Source: Lotus japonicus (taxonomy: Eukaryota; Streptophyta; Magnoliopsida; Fabales; Fabaceae). From it: a DNA stretch of 64,000 nucleotides. Numbering within the stretch: position 1 is the first letter of the stretch; the number at the start of each line of letters is the position of its first letter. Shown piece by piece: positions 10,725 through 22,165 of this stretch. Below the pieces are notes generated by a model. It searched no databases. It worked only from the letters and a program-made list of their open reading frames with translations, and was not told the origin of the DNA. Where the stretch lies: NCBI RefSeq assembly GCF_012489685.1, contig NC_080041.1:29439780-29503779 (forward strand), written 5' to 3'. Both the position numbers and the translations under genes were made by a program.

Positions 10725-10730
10725 TGGAAG

Positions 10731-12141
10731 AGATTAAAAAAGTATATTAAGGACAATTTTGGAAATACAATCATATTTTTTAGAATAGATTTAATGCAAT
10801 TTATTATATTAACCAATTTTCTTAAGGTGTGTGACGTAGTTGGTTAATTCTTATACTCCTTTCATCCTTTATTATAAGGTCTTGTTCAGATATGTAATGG
10901 AGTTATTTAATGTCTTCGTTTAAAAAATGTATGCAATCTTCCATATTTACCATTATTTAAAACTAATCTTTGTGTTAATTGTATTCCATTATCTATTATC
11001 TCTCCAAAGTTTATTCAAGAAAGATAAGAGACTTTTGAACTCTTACCTCTCATATTTAAGACACAAAAAAATCTTTATTCAAATTACTCTCTCCATATTT
11101 ACCCTTTGCATCCTTCTTCTTATCTTTATTCTTCTTTTTCTTCCTCATTTTCTTCATTATCTTCCTCATCCTCTTCTTCATCTGAGAGGAAACACAATAA
11201 ACTCTGAGGCCAAGGATATTTGTCATCTGGTGAACAACTTTGTTCTGCTATCGCTTGCCACTATCTTCTTCATCCTCCTCCACCTCTTCTAACCGTGAAA
11301 CTAAAGCTGTCAATATGGGCCAACCTAACCCAATCCAAATGGGCCAGCCTGTACGGGTTGGATTGAAAATGAGTTGGGTTGTGCTAACCCGAGGTCTTGA
11401 CTAGTCAGGAAAATATGAACCAATCTTGGCTCGCTATGAACTTGCGGGTTAAGTGAAATAAATATAAAAAATTTGGAAAATTGAGAAATTGGATTAGAAA
11501 GTGTTTAAAATGTTATAAAAAATTAATTAAAAAAAAAACTAACAGAAATTGGTATCAACTTAAAAGCAAGAGGTTTATCAATGCAATTTTTTTTCACATT
11601 TTGTTATAAGTCTGTCACATTTGGAATATAGTAAAATAATTTAATTTACAGGATTTATCAATACAACTATATTATTGCCATAATTGAAATGAGATTAATA
11701 ATAGAATAACAGTAAGTAAAATACAAAAATTCTTCTCAAATTAAAGAAATAAAATAATTTCCATTTTCTATCTAAAAATAATTCATAAAACTAACATTGA
11801 ATTAAGACAAAATAAAATAAATTTTAATGAAAAATTACTCTAACCCGCGGGTTAACCCGCCCAAAAAACCCGCAGGTTAAACGAGGCGGGTTGCACTAAC
11901 CCAAGTTCTTTTCGAGTTAAAATTTTATCAACCTTACCCGTAAAGGTGGTCCACGAGTTGTAACTTAGAGGCACAAGGCCAGAAAAAGAGAAAAAAAAAA
12001 TAGAGCAATAAGCCCAGCCCATATTTACATATAGCCCACAAGCAGAAGCAGTAGAAATTGCGGGAACACTCCAGAGAACCCGAACCAAACACACAACAAA
12101 ACAGAATCAACAGAACCAAAAACGAACCCATAGCCATAGCC
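10731..12141. other. Intergenic; terminal fragments of MITE/hAT-like repeats
   Basis: No gene is seen. At about 10855 a sequence like a diverged Stowaway end (CTCCTTTCATCCTTTATTAT) appears without a partner. From 11308 (CTGTCAATATGGGCCAACC) to about 11940 the ends are rich in GGGTTAACCCG-type words facing each other, like the subterminal region of a decayed hAT-type element. AT-rich low-complexity sequence lies between. Confidence 0.5.
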
Positions 12142-12474
12142 ATGTTCTTCTTCTTTGCAGGAGGAATAGAGCAACAGGTGAGGCAGGTGGTGAAATCTGG
12201 TGTGGGAAGGTGCATCAACTGCAGTTCACGCGCCGATCTGGTGGAATACGACAAGGTTCTCAAGCTCTTCTTCGTCCCCGTGTGGCGCTGGCCGGGGAAG
12301 GAGCAGCTCTTGTATTGCCAGGATTGCAAGTTCCTATTTCCTCAATCCTACTCCCTCCCGCCGCCGCCGGATGGTGGTGGTGTTGGGTTGCCTGATGCCT
12401 TGCGCTGCCGCTTCTGTGATAAGGAGGTGGCCGCTGAATTCGCATTCTGCCCTTACTGCGGATCGGAGCTGTGA
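12142..12474 (+). CDS. Small double zinc-ribbon protein
   Basis: A single-exon gene of 110 residues starting MFFFFAGGIEQQVRQVVKSG. It has CINC and CQDC pairs (a first four-Cys site) around a LFFVPVWRWPGKEQL core, then CRFC and CPYC pairs at the C-terminus (a second ribbon). This is the layout of the plant zinc_ribbon_15-type family, whose molecular function is not established. The frame is open further upstream to 12058, but the conserved family start is the ATG at 12142 after an adenine-rich leader, so that start is preferred. The segment between the two ribbons is a proline/glycine linker. No lesions are seen. Confidence 0.85.
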   Translation: MFFFFAGGIEQQVRQVVKSGVGRCINCSSRADLVEYDKVLKLFFVPVWRWPGKEQLLYCQDCKFLFPQSYSLPPPPDGGGVGLPDALRCRFCDKEVAAEFAFCPYCGSEL

Positions 12475-13921
12475 AAATTAAAAGTTTGAAGATTTTATTG
12501 GTGTTTGTAACTCATGGGTCTGTTTGTAATATCGGGGTTTTGAGGGGATGTAAAATCTGATAAATAGTTAGTACAATATATGATGTGGTTGTAGTTTAAG
12601 CATTTATGGGTTATTTCATTGATGTGATCAAATAAAATGATGAAATTACTATAATTGATTTTTAGCAATTGATCCAAACACATTAAGTTTATTCATTTAG
12701 AATTTAGTAAGTGTACTGTTTTTCATATTGATTGCTTGCTTCTTTTTGAGGTTTGGAAGCGCTATGGGTCGCGACCTACTTTGATTCGAAACAAAAGAAA
12801 GGTGAAGGGTTTGGCAACGGTCAAATCCATTTTGAATTTGATAAATGATTTGCTTGTGAAGTATGTGTTGGACTTCCTACCTCTCCTTAGTCCTTCGTGA
12901 TTGTTCATCTTATCTTCCGAACTTTGATGTTTCTAATCCTTCTTTTGTTCGTAGATCAGGTAATGGCGTTGCTGACACTATAGCTAGTTCGTAGACCTGG
13001 TAATGGCAGTGCTGAAACTTTACCTAAGCTTTCTTTACATTAGAGGAATTTTCCTAAGAGGTTTCCTCACTTGTCTATTTCTTTGAGAAACAGTTTCAAA
13101 AGAGAGTACACGACAGTTTATCTTATATTTCAGTTTATTATATAATAATAGACCTAATAGTCTTTACCAGGACTGCAGAACAGAGTTCTAGAATCTGTCT
13201 TTGTTTTCCCACTGGTATAAACGTGATTTCACAGGTGCATAAATAGAAAAGTAAAATTTTGCATTGTTAAGTAAAATTTTATAGGGTTAAGTTCGACAGA
13301 AAAATAAAGAACCAAGCCCACAATAATGTCTGTTACAAGCATTTGCCATGATTGCAAGTTCCATGCAGCTCAGTGAGTATGTACATTATTTGGGAAAAAC
13401 GAAAGGATAAGGTCAGAGATTGTAACCCAAACCAATCAGGAATTCTTGATTAACATTGGACTAAAATACAGGATCATACAACAAACACCCTCTTATTCAA
13501 GGGTGAGGTTAAGGCACCCGTTAAGTTGGTAAACCATATATCACAAGATAAAAATGGGTTTAATACTGTACATAGAAATTTGAAAGAAAGAAAAAAAGTG
13601 TCAAGACTCAAGAGTATAGTCCTATCATTTTGCAAAGGAACAATCTCTGATGAATATAACAGTTCCCGGATGGCCGGCCTCGTGGATGGCATGAAAACCG
13701 CCAATCTGCTTCTAAGAGCCTGTTTGGATACGGGGCTTAATGGAGCTTATATGTGCACTGAATAAACTCCAATAAGTGCTATTTGGTTTGCATCCAAATG
13801 GGTTCTAAGTGGCCCTTGCAATGCAATGTTGTTCAAGAGCCTTGAGTTAAAAAGAAAGAGAAAAAAAATCCCTCATTGGATCTTAAATAAAAGCACCACT
13901 GCATGAGACGAATGACACTTT
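12475..13921. other. Intergenic with a probable LINE RNase H relic
   Basis: Near 12890-13010 the plus strand reads RSGNGVADTIAS and shortly after a second, similar GNGSAET-type word. This resembles the end of the RNase H domain of plant LINE reverse transcriptases. It is short and broken. No other gene is seen between the zinc-ribbon gene and the CAO 3' end. Confidence 0.4.
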
Positions 13922-16900
13922 CTAATCTGTATTCTCTAGGTATGAGGTGAAGGGTAGTTGCCTAGCTCCACTCTCTAATGCATCTCTCCATAGCCTGTAC
14001 CTTATCCCAAGCTTGTCATATGAAACTGGGAAATTCCATATATTTGCACCATTGTTCATTCGCTCTTGCTGCCCCAACACTAGCCGTAGATCCTCATTTA
14101 AAACCTTTAATAAATGAACATCAACACATTATTAAGAAGTTAACGTTGATTCGCAGTCTCATTCACATGTTCACACAAATAAAAGCAAGAACTAGCCCCT
14201 GTTAGAATTTAGTTTAAGCCTAACTGTATCCAAAAGCTAGGTCAGGGATGAGGATTGCTCTACCCTATATCAGGACTTATTTAGTAAATCTCTAGTGAAT
14301 GTGAGACATCTCAACATTTCAAAAAAAAAAATACCTCTCAACACCCCTCACGCCCAGAGTTGGACATCCAGAGCATGAAGTTTGCATGACAGGACATCTA
14401 CGGGTGACACATTTATAAGTGGCCCAATAAGCAGGCCTAGGATGAGCTATGATGCCATTTTAGAATTCAGATTTGGCCTAGCTCAATCCTAAAAGCTAAG
14501 TTCAAGGGTGAGGATTGTTCTATACCCTATATGAAGACTTATATAGTCATATCTCTAGTCAACATGAGATCTCTCAATAGTCCCAACAATTGAATAGCAT
14601 TCATATATAGGAAGAGAATGATGTGTAAGATTTTTAAAAAAATCATACCAATTTTTTGCATTCTCTTCAAGCTTAAACCTTAAGTGCCTCAAACTTATAA
14701 GGAAATCTACAACAAAACCTGGTTTGTCCTATTGAGGCCTTAATTTATTTTTTTACTTCTGTTTCCCCCTTCACTCAAACACGATTAACAGCGCATTTAA
14801 GACTCGAAAAGACATGTCACCTGCTCTGCGAAATGCCTCCATAGATGTTCCATGAAAGGTATATGCTTAAGCAAAGGAGCGAAATCCAGAGACATTCTGT
14901 ATAGCAATCTTGTTTTGTCCTTTGAAGATGGTAAGCAGACATGAAGTTGGTGCAGGTGCGTTGCGCATTGTTTAGTGCTTTGTCCCTCCAGTTTCCCAGG
15001 CTTCGAAATTCCAATTGTTGATAGAACCATGCAAGGCGGCCGAAACTCCATATCAATTGGATAGGGATCCCAGTATCCTTGCAGGCCAGATGCAGGTGTC
15101 AAAAACTTCACCATACTGCAAGTTCAAATTCATATAGAGAGACTAAGTGACCTAGAAATTTATTAAGATCAAGATTAGACTTGTATCTAAAAGCTGAACT
15201 ATTCCACTCATGCACATTTGAATGTCAAAGTATGACACACTAAAGTCAGGAACCCCACCCCCCCCCAAAAAAAATCACTCCATTGCATTTGCCGTAAATT
15301 GGCAGAAGAAAAAAATCCTGTAAGAGTACATTCAAATGGATTGAATATTTAGAAGACAAAAACAAATCTGTATAATCCTCCGCATGACAAGATTCCAACT
15401 TTTAATGTTCATAGTCCACCATGTATGGGACTGTTTGAGGAGTCTTTTCAATAGGCCAAATAATTCGAACAAAATTGGAGGAACAAGTTTTTATCAAAAG
15501 GCATCTTCACTCTTCCATCCCTTGTATTATGCAATGCTCAATTCTTTAGAATGACAATTACTTTAAGGTTTAAAGGTAAAAACAAAACAAACCTGGGGAC
15601 AGTCCACCCCTTAGCAAACGTTGAAGTGTGAGTAAAAGGGGCATGTGCAAGATCCAAAAGATTGTCTAAAAGTAACCCATGCTCAACAGGAAGTTCCATG
15701 ACAAGCTGTCACAAGTGAAGAGCCACCAAGTTAGAAAACAGTTATATTTTTTTTTTTCTTTTTTATCAATCACACAATTATATTCGTTCTTGCATCGTGC
15801 ACAATATCTAATGGGATGGATTATATCCATTGCATACCTCAGCATGGATTTGAAATCCAGAAGGAGGTAATAACGATGGAAGTGTGGCAGCTGGGGCGTC
15901 ACTGCCAGGCCAAATCCAAATCATTCCCTCTTTCTCAAAACACGGAACTGATTTTATCTTCACATCAAGCAATCTAGTTGATGGCATCTTCTCACATTTT
16001 CCATCAGTGGTATATTCCCAGCCTGATATCCAATCATTAGGTAGTTTTAGACTGTCAGTTTTAGGATATAGAAACCTGTAAACTGTGTTGTGATCTTACA
16101 TACACATTATGAACAAGTGCATATAACTCATTGCTAGGATACAAGCATGTTACTCAAGCACACATGCCCAAAGGAAACAACATCAAGTTTCGTTAATTGT
16201 TACAGTGACTACTAACCATGGTAGGGGCATTGGATACGACCCTCATTTACAGAACCAAGGTGCAGAGGACATGCTCTGTGTGCACAGGTATTCTGGACAC
16301 ATCCAGGTCTCCCATCTTTCCCTCGAAAGATAACCCATGGTTCCTCGAAACATTCTATTGGGATCTGAAATAGAAAAAGGAGACATAAAATTGTGAGAAT
16401 TCACACTCAGATTAGAGTAACTTTTGCAAAACGATAATTTTCTGTAGGACTGACTTATCAGACACGGCAACCATTTCGCCCGAAATAGAATAAAAAGGAC
16501 AAAAAATGATAATATAAACTAACAAAAAATAGTGAGTGTTTTAATTTGCAACCTGTCAAAATATGTCTCAAGGACATTTAATTCCAAATTCTGATCTATT
16601 TAATTCTGTCAGTTGATGAAAGACAATGTTTTACTATCATATCATAAGGGTTTCCAGTGGAAAAGGATAGCTGCAAAATATATGATTGAAATATTCAAAG
16701 TATATGATTGACTTACCATGGTATCGTCCTTTAGGCCAGAAGAGAAGGCAACAGGATACCAGAAATTCTTCAAGTTGGGATGGTATGACTGAACCGGACC
16801 CGAGACGTTCAAGCTTTTCCGTGGCTTCCTTCTTCTCTGAATATCCCCAGATTTTGTAGAAGTACTGGGAATATCCTCAGATTTTGTAGAAGTACTGGGA

Positions 16901-18418
16901 AGAGAGGGTGTCTGGGCAACTTCAGCCGTGCTTCTGTCCTGTAACAGCCTATCATTTACTAATTCTTCCATGTAAGCTAGTTTATCTAAAGCAGTGCCAA
17001 CCCTTGCTTCCGATATATGGACCTGCAGTCATTCATTTAGTTATATAAATATAGCGAAAGATTAGTAACTAGTGGACAAGTTTCTGCCTAGTTAAATGAA
17101 ACAAAGACATCTCGGTTCCAAGTTTTGCTTAGTTCATTTTACCTGTCTGTGTGCATCTTCCAATTCTTCCTGCAACTCAGCTAGCTCCTTTTTCATGGTG
17201 CCAATGGACTTAAATTCACGAGCTAGCGGATTAAGAACATCGACCACCTACACTCATTTAGTGAAAAGGTATAGTCAAACAAAAAGTACATAGCAGTTAT
17301 ATACTAATAAGATCCAATTGCCAATTTTATAAATGTTAAAATTCTCAAAGACCAACTATAAACAAATATCCATTATTTAAGCATAGAATTTGACACAAAA
17401 ATATGTAAAAACAACAGAAATGAGTTGAAACCTTGTCATGGAGGAGCATGATGGTAAGCACATCTTGCCGAGCTCGCCAATCACAGTACTGAATATCAAA
17501 CCTAGCCAATTCCAGGGCTTGATATACATTCAAAAACTTCCCTTTTAGCTGTGGAAATTTCGATCTTGGATCCTCTACGTCAAAGAGCGCACCCCATGGA
17601 TTTCTCTTCTCTTCTCCAAATACAGCAAACACTCTAAATTTACCTTTCAAACCCTGAAATTTTGAAATGCCCAAATAAATATAAGCTGCAGGGTAGAGTA
17701 CAAAGTACAAACCATACTCCTTCAAGTATGTGGGACAATAAAATGTAGCCCCATTATAGAAGAAACTTGCTATATTAACTGCTCATAGATTTTTAATAAG
17801 AAGTGAAGGTTTTTTTTCTTTCCCAAAGTATCTCAGAGCCGACAACCATGAGACTAATCCCTCGAGGCTCAGAGGTCAAGTTAAATGGGTAGGTCTCTCT
17901 CAACAAATGTTTCTCCATCCATACACACGCACCGCTTAGGGATCGAACCGTGGACTAGATGCTAAAGGAGCTCAACTATCTACCAGTTGTGTTACACCTT
18001 GTGGTTACAACATAGGTATTTACAAATGGAAACTACAAAGTATAAAGTAACAATGTAAATTAATGTCAAACATTATACTACAAGCCAAAGCTGAGCTAAA
18101 AGCTAAGTCTAAAATACCAAGTTTTCATCACAAAAGAAAGGATAATAGAATCAAAACATTATCTAAATTTATATTAGGATCAACAAACTTCCCTGCCTCT
18201 AGTATCATACTATGTGATGTGCCCTTATAAGTTCAGAAGTAAGTCATATTAAAGAACACACAAAATTATCAACTAACTTCATTTCACTTGAAAGTTGAAA
18301 CTTTCACCTTAAATAACAAAATTACATAAAATAAAAAAAACCATCTTACCTTTTTGGTGTTGGATGTTCTACAGAAGATTGGAAGTGTAGGAGCAGAAGC
18401 AGTGGCTATGGCATTCAT
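13922..18418 (-). CDS. CAO: Chlorophyllide a oxygenase, chloroplastic (9 exons)
   Basis: Nine exons assemble on the minus strand: 18418-18350, 17653-17432, 17247-17143, 17022-16717, 16364-16217, 16022-15838, 15705-15593, 15115-14821 and 14104-13922. They total 542 codons (541 residues), close to the Arabidopsis protein. CAO converts chlorophyllide a to b in the plastid. Residues 1-23 begin the transit peptide. The A domain carries a [10 protein letters not shown] segment (86-95) like the known chlorophyll-b-responsive degron QDLLTIMILH. The B coiled-coil linker (about 98-150) comes next. The Rieske domain has CAHRACPLH and CPYHG (ligands about C261, H263, C280, H283). The mononuclear-iron motif is DLAHAPFTH (D363, H366, H371). 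All introns are GT-AG and in phase; no lesion is seen. The linker has an in-frame 30-bp duplication. Two G-boxes lie about 150-175 bp upstream of the ATG. Confidence 0.97.
14214..14590. repeat. Two diverged copies of a TRIM/LTR-like repeat in CAO intron 8
   Basis: GTTTAAGCCTAACTGTATCC...AGCTAGGTCAGGGATGAGG at about 14210-14330 is repeated in diverged form at about 14460-14580 (TTTGGCCTAGCTCAATCC... AAGGGTGAGGATTG). Both continue with CCCTATAT...TCTCTAGT. The pattern resembles decayed LTR pieces of small retrotransposons. They lie within the intron 14105-14820. Confidence 0.6.
16849..16909 (-). repeat. In-frame 30-bp duplication inside CAO exon 4
   Basis: CAGATTTTGTAGAAGTACTG occurs twice, 30 bp apart, encoding two copies of [20 protein letters not shown] in the linker between the coiled-coil and catalytic domains. 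The reading frame is kept. Confidence 0.92.
17813..18006 (-). mobile_element. tRNA-derived SINE in CAO intron 1
   Basis: Read on the minus strand it has an A-box-like AACACAACTGGTAGATAG, then a B-box GGTTCGATCCC, and ends in a GAAAGAAAAAAAA tail near 17813. This is the layout of a tRNA-derived SINE. It lies wholly in CAO intron 1, in the same orientation as the gene. Target duplications were not resolved. Confidence 0.65.
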
Positions 18419-18566
18419 GGCGGTGCCAGATTGACAAAACAAGACAGTTAGTTTGAAAGGAGGAGAAACCGTGAGAAAGAAAAAACGACCAAGCTTTATT
18501 GTATGGATTTTTTGTTGATAAGAGGTTGGTGTTTCACGCGATCTCAGTTCACCTTCTGAGGAGTGC

Positions 18567-18593
18567 CACGTGGACACCGTTGTTTGACACGTG
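18567..18593. promoter_or_regulatory. Pair of G-boxes upstream of CAO
   Basis: CACGTG occurs at 18567-18572 and 18588-18593, both followed by G (CACGTGG). They are 21 bp apart centre to centre and 149-175 bp upstream of the CAO ATG. G-boxes bind HY5 and PIF-type bZIP/bHLH factors, and CAO is known to be light-regulated. Binding here is inferred. Confidence 0.75.
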
Positions 18594-18639
18594 GCTGCTG
18601 TTTCTTCCACATGCTTGTTCACAGCTGTGGGGCCTGCGG

Positions 18640-19274
18640 GTGGTGCCAGCTCGGATTGTGAAGATATATTCTCTATCCTCTTCGCGCTGTGTCATTTGTT
18701 GTTATCTGTTGGATTTTTATTTTGATTTGTGAAAATGCTAGCTACGTGCATTAATTGGTTGTTTCAGATTTTTGTGTGGGAAATGAAAGGAGCCCCAGAA
18801 AAGTAATCAGATAATTACAGTCAATGTTTGTTGCCAAGCAGAATTTGATTTGTAGTTTGCAAGGTCTGGAAGAATTTTATCAAGAGATATTTTTCCCTAA
18901 ACTTGTGTCTTATAAACTAAACTAGTGTCTTATAAACTCAAATACAAAATTTAAAATAGTAACTCAAGGAGTTAATGGAGTGCATGAAAAGTCTTATATT
19001 TGTGATGCCTCGCATATTCGAATCATTACTCCTCTTATTGAAAGAGGTAAATATAAATTTGCTATAATTGTACAATTGTTTTTGGCAAGCTTTTTTTTTA
19101 GATAAACTAAACTTGTATTGGTGAGAAAATATAAGGGGTACTTCAACCCAATACAGCAGTCATACCCCCCTCTTTACTGCCAATTAAAATATGACAAGTG
19201 TGACAACGTGTCAAGTCATAGTAATTCTTATATTTCATAGTTTAGTCCCTTTACGTTTTAAATATTTTACTTAA
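18640..19274. other. Upstream flank of CAO, no gene
   Basis: AT-rich; no coding frame or repeat boundary was recognised. Confidence 0.5.
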
Positions 19275-20208
19275 GGGTTAATCATCTACTTGGTCCCTGC
19301 CTTTGTCTCGCCGTCTGAAGTAAGTTCCTCCCTTTACGTTTTAATCGATTGGCCACTTACTCCAAACAAAAAGTAGCCTCCGAAAGTCATAAGTGAAAAC
19401 TTTTGCTTTAATTAGTGACATGTATTTTAGGGTTTATTTGGGGTAAGTGGTCTCTACCGGTACAACCTTATAATATCCTAAAACATGGAAAATTTATGGA
19501 TAGTATTTTGTTTCTTGGCTATGAGGCACTACTCATTTAGCATGAAGGAAGAAACATATTCCTTAGTTCATTGTCCTTGTATGATTAGGCATATTACAAT
19601 AAAGTTATCATTGTCTTAACATTACTTTCTAGAATCCTAAAATATGTTTGTGTGATCTCTTTATTTTGTTATTGCTAGTAGTATTTCCTGTTTGCATTAA
19701 CTTCTTATTTGCAATAAATCAGTTACTATCTCCTCCATGAGTCTGAGTTGTTGGTTGTTTTCCACAATTATATAATTTTGGATTTGGCCTTAGGCCACTG
19801 AGTTATAGTGAACTTTTTGCATAAAAAATGTGAATTAATACACAGCACAATACACAACACATATCTGTTTGTGAGGGAGCTTGTAGTATTATAGTCTTGT
19901 GTTATTGTTGAGGTGCATGCTTGTTGATTTGATGGTAACATCTTGACAGTTGGAGGGACTTGTTTTTTTTTCTTTCGTTTTGGGTCTGCCTTAGTGCTAT
20001 GTATTGCAGCAAATGGGGCGGTTTTCACTCTTAACCCTTGGTTCCCTTTTGTAAATTGGGTTGAACTACTCCTAGTATTTCTTATTTATTCATTGGCTTA
20101 TAAAGAAAAACACATTAAAGAGATGTATATTCAAACAGCTTGGAATTTTCTATTTCACCAAATGTAGTAGATTTAACTTTCATGTGTTGCAAACTTTCTA
20201 CAATCTCA

Positions 20209-20560
20209 CACTACTACAAAAAGAGGTTTCCACATCAGTTAAAAATGTGTTTTCACATCGGTTTGCATCTGATGTAAACAAAGGAGATGTGGTATGTCTG
20301 CACCTTTTCACATCAGGTACAAAACCGTAGTGGTAAGTACTTTTCCACATCAGACCTCTAATAAAACTGATGTGAAATCTATAACTTAAAACTGAACGCA
20401 CGTGTTTTCACAACGATTGAGACAAAAACACCGTTGTGAAAAATATATATATTTCACATCAGTTCTATTGCACACTGATGTAAATTCGTTTTTATTTATT
20501 TACATGTTTTACATCAGCTTATATTCTCACACCGATGTGAGATATTTCTTTTTGTTTTGC
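20209..20560. mobile_element. CACTA-type terminus with subterminal repeats
   Basis: CACTACTACAAAAAG at 20209 is a typical CACTA (En/Spm) end. The next 350 bp repeat the words CACATCAG, CACATCGGT and TGATGTGA in both orientations, as in CACTA subterminal regions. The opposite terminus was not found. The Ulp1 relic at 21.5-22.2 kb points toward this end and may belong to the same element. Confidence 0.72.
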
Positions 20561-21529
20561 ATTTTTTTTCCTATTACTTTTTTTTGCGCTTTTTTTACAC
20601 TAATTCGAGCTAAATATTTTTACATCACCAATCTTTTTTGAAAAGAGAAATTCATTGATAAGTAATAGGTCTTGGGAACATACTCCCCCAAGTTAAAGGG
20701 TCTAAACAGCATAAAAGGAAAACTACAGCAGAAAAGAAGGCTACTAAAACTTGTCAAAACCAGATAACTACTACATAACTATAACATTAGAAAAAATGGA
20801 AACAAGAGCAGCAGCATCGTCCAAGGGCCTTGATATCATGGTCCTTGCGTGACTCTTTCCTTTGATGCCATGTTCCCAAAACCAGAAAGAAAGGAAAAAA
20901 AAAAACAAAACAAAATAGCAGCTAATAATCCCCAATCTATTCTTAAGACAGCTAACTTTGGGGGGGGAAACAACTAGAATTAGCACTTGATGACAGTACC
21001 ACAAGCATGATTTCACAACCTCCTTTTCTCACAGTATTATTATGTTGCTTTAATTATAGCTAACCTGAACACCACATCAAATAAACGGTTATCAACCCTT
21101 TATGTGTGGATCATGGAGAAAAAAGTAAAGAACAATATATTAGGAGTCTTTAATAAGAGAAACTTGGCTTGAAAATTTTTGGCTCTGAAAGATTTGTGAC
21201 AATGAATTCACTCTTATGCAAATAATTTTTTCCTATGTATATCATTGTCCTCAGAATTTAGAACTTTAACCACTCTAGAAGGGATAAAGCATGAGCCAAT
21301 AGAGGAAATTCAGGCAGTTTAGGCACAAACTTTAAATACATACCAAATAAATATTAACCTTTGAGCAAGTCAAGAAAACAAGTTGCCCAACTGTTTTGCA
21401 AACCATACAACTCTTGTTCTGTTAATGTCATTGGATCATTGAATACGTACAATTTGTACAATAGGTTAAAATACAGGTTGTGTGACATTTTGATGAAGAA
21501 CTCAAACAGTGAGACAAACATTTACCTTA

Positions 21530-21669
21530 TCATAAAATTAAAATATCTCCATCAAAGACTTAGTAATATTATCAGAGACAATGTCAAGCATATTCTTCAT
21601 CACATAATATCCACAATCATTCCCATTAGGCTGCAACCTTGCCTACAAATGAATTCGATTTTTATACAC

Positions 21670-21714
<45 letters not shown>

Positions 21715-22165
21715 AAACAGTACATATTACAACCAGTGACAAGAAGCATATTAGTATATATTACAGTGACCAGGGGAGTCCATGTAGCAGTAATGACTTC
21801 CCCAAAATCATGCACCTAAGGATCAAGAAAAAAGAAGCATAAACAGCAACAGCAAGACGCAGCCATAATCTACACTACACTTACTTTGGGACGAAGTCAT
21901 TGAGGATTTTTTCTATTACCCTTAGCCAATTGATAAACCTTCATAGCTCTATATCAAAAAAATTGAAAACAATCATCATAGTAAGTTATACATTTTAGTG
22001 TAATAGGACATATTAATATATAACAAAAGCAACATAAAATATACACTTACTGTGTAACAATATCCTTCATTGGTGAATGAAGATCATTGTTTAATGAACA
22101 AAGGAGAACTAAAGTATTGCCTTTAGGACAAGTGATTATTAGTTGTCAATGCCCTATGTACGCGT
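21530..22165 (-). pseudogene. Ulp1 (C48) SUMO-protease-like relic
   Basis: Minus-strand pieces match the C48 catalytic core: GH*QLIITCPKGNT near 22150, VLLCSLNNDLHSPMKDIV to a GTAAGT donor at about 22050, AMKVYQLAKGNRK near 21940, and QPNGNDCGYYVMKNMLDIV near 21560-21640 with the Gln and catalytic Cys. The Trp of the HW motif is TGA, and further stops separate the pieces. Ulp1-like proteases are frequent cargo of plant CACTA and MULE elements. This is a dead copy. Confidence 0.75.
21671..21713. repeat. (TA)n microsatellite
   Basis: About 20 uninterrupted TA dinucleotides lie within the Ulp1 relic. Confidence 0.95.

Larger units (their letters stand above)
2744..10730. mobile_element. Composite MULE-like block with three gene modules (edges uncertain)
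   Basis: The block contains a Mutator-type transposase/OTU gene, an HROB-type OB-fold gene in the same direction and a convergent plant mobile domain gene. Intergenic distances are short (about 380 bp and 230 bp) and no host gene intervenes. Palindromic ATCGGTAAAT-type motifs cluster on the left flank (2800-3435), with similar but degenerate motifs near 10495-10535. No convincing terminal inverted repeat or target duplication was found, so the limits are estimates, and the three genes could in principle belong to two abutting elements. Confidence 0.6.

Noticed and set aside
2744..10730. Firm TIR or target duplication for the composite MULE
   Set aside because: I compared the two flanks for inverted matches and found none that I trust; limits remain estimates.
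10927..11292. 121-codon plus frame, hydrophobic
   Set aside because: T-rich composition gives Leu/Ile/Phe runs; no family resemblance.
12890..13060. Intact LINE
   Set aside because: Only short RNase H-like words; no reverse transcriptase or endonuclease frame.
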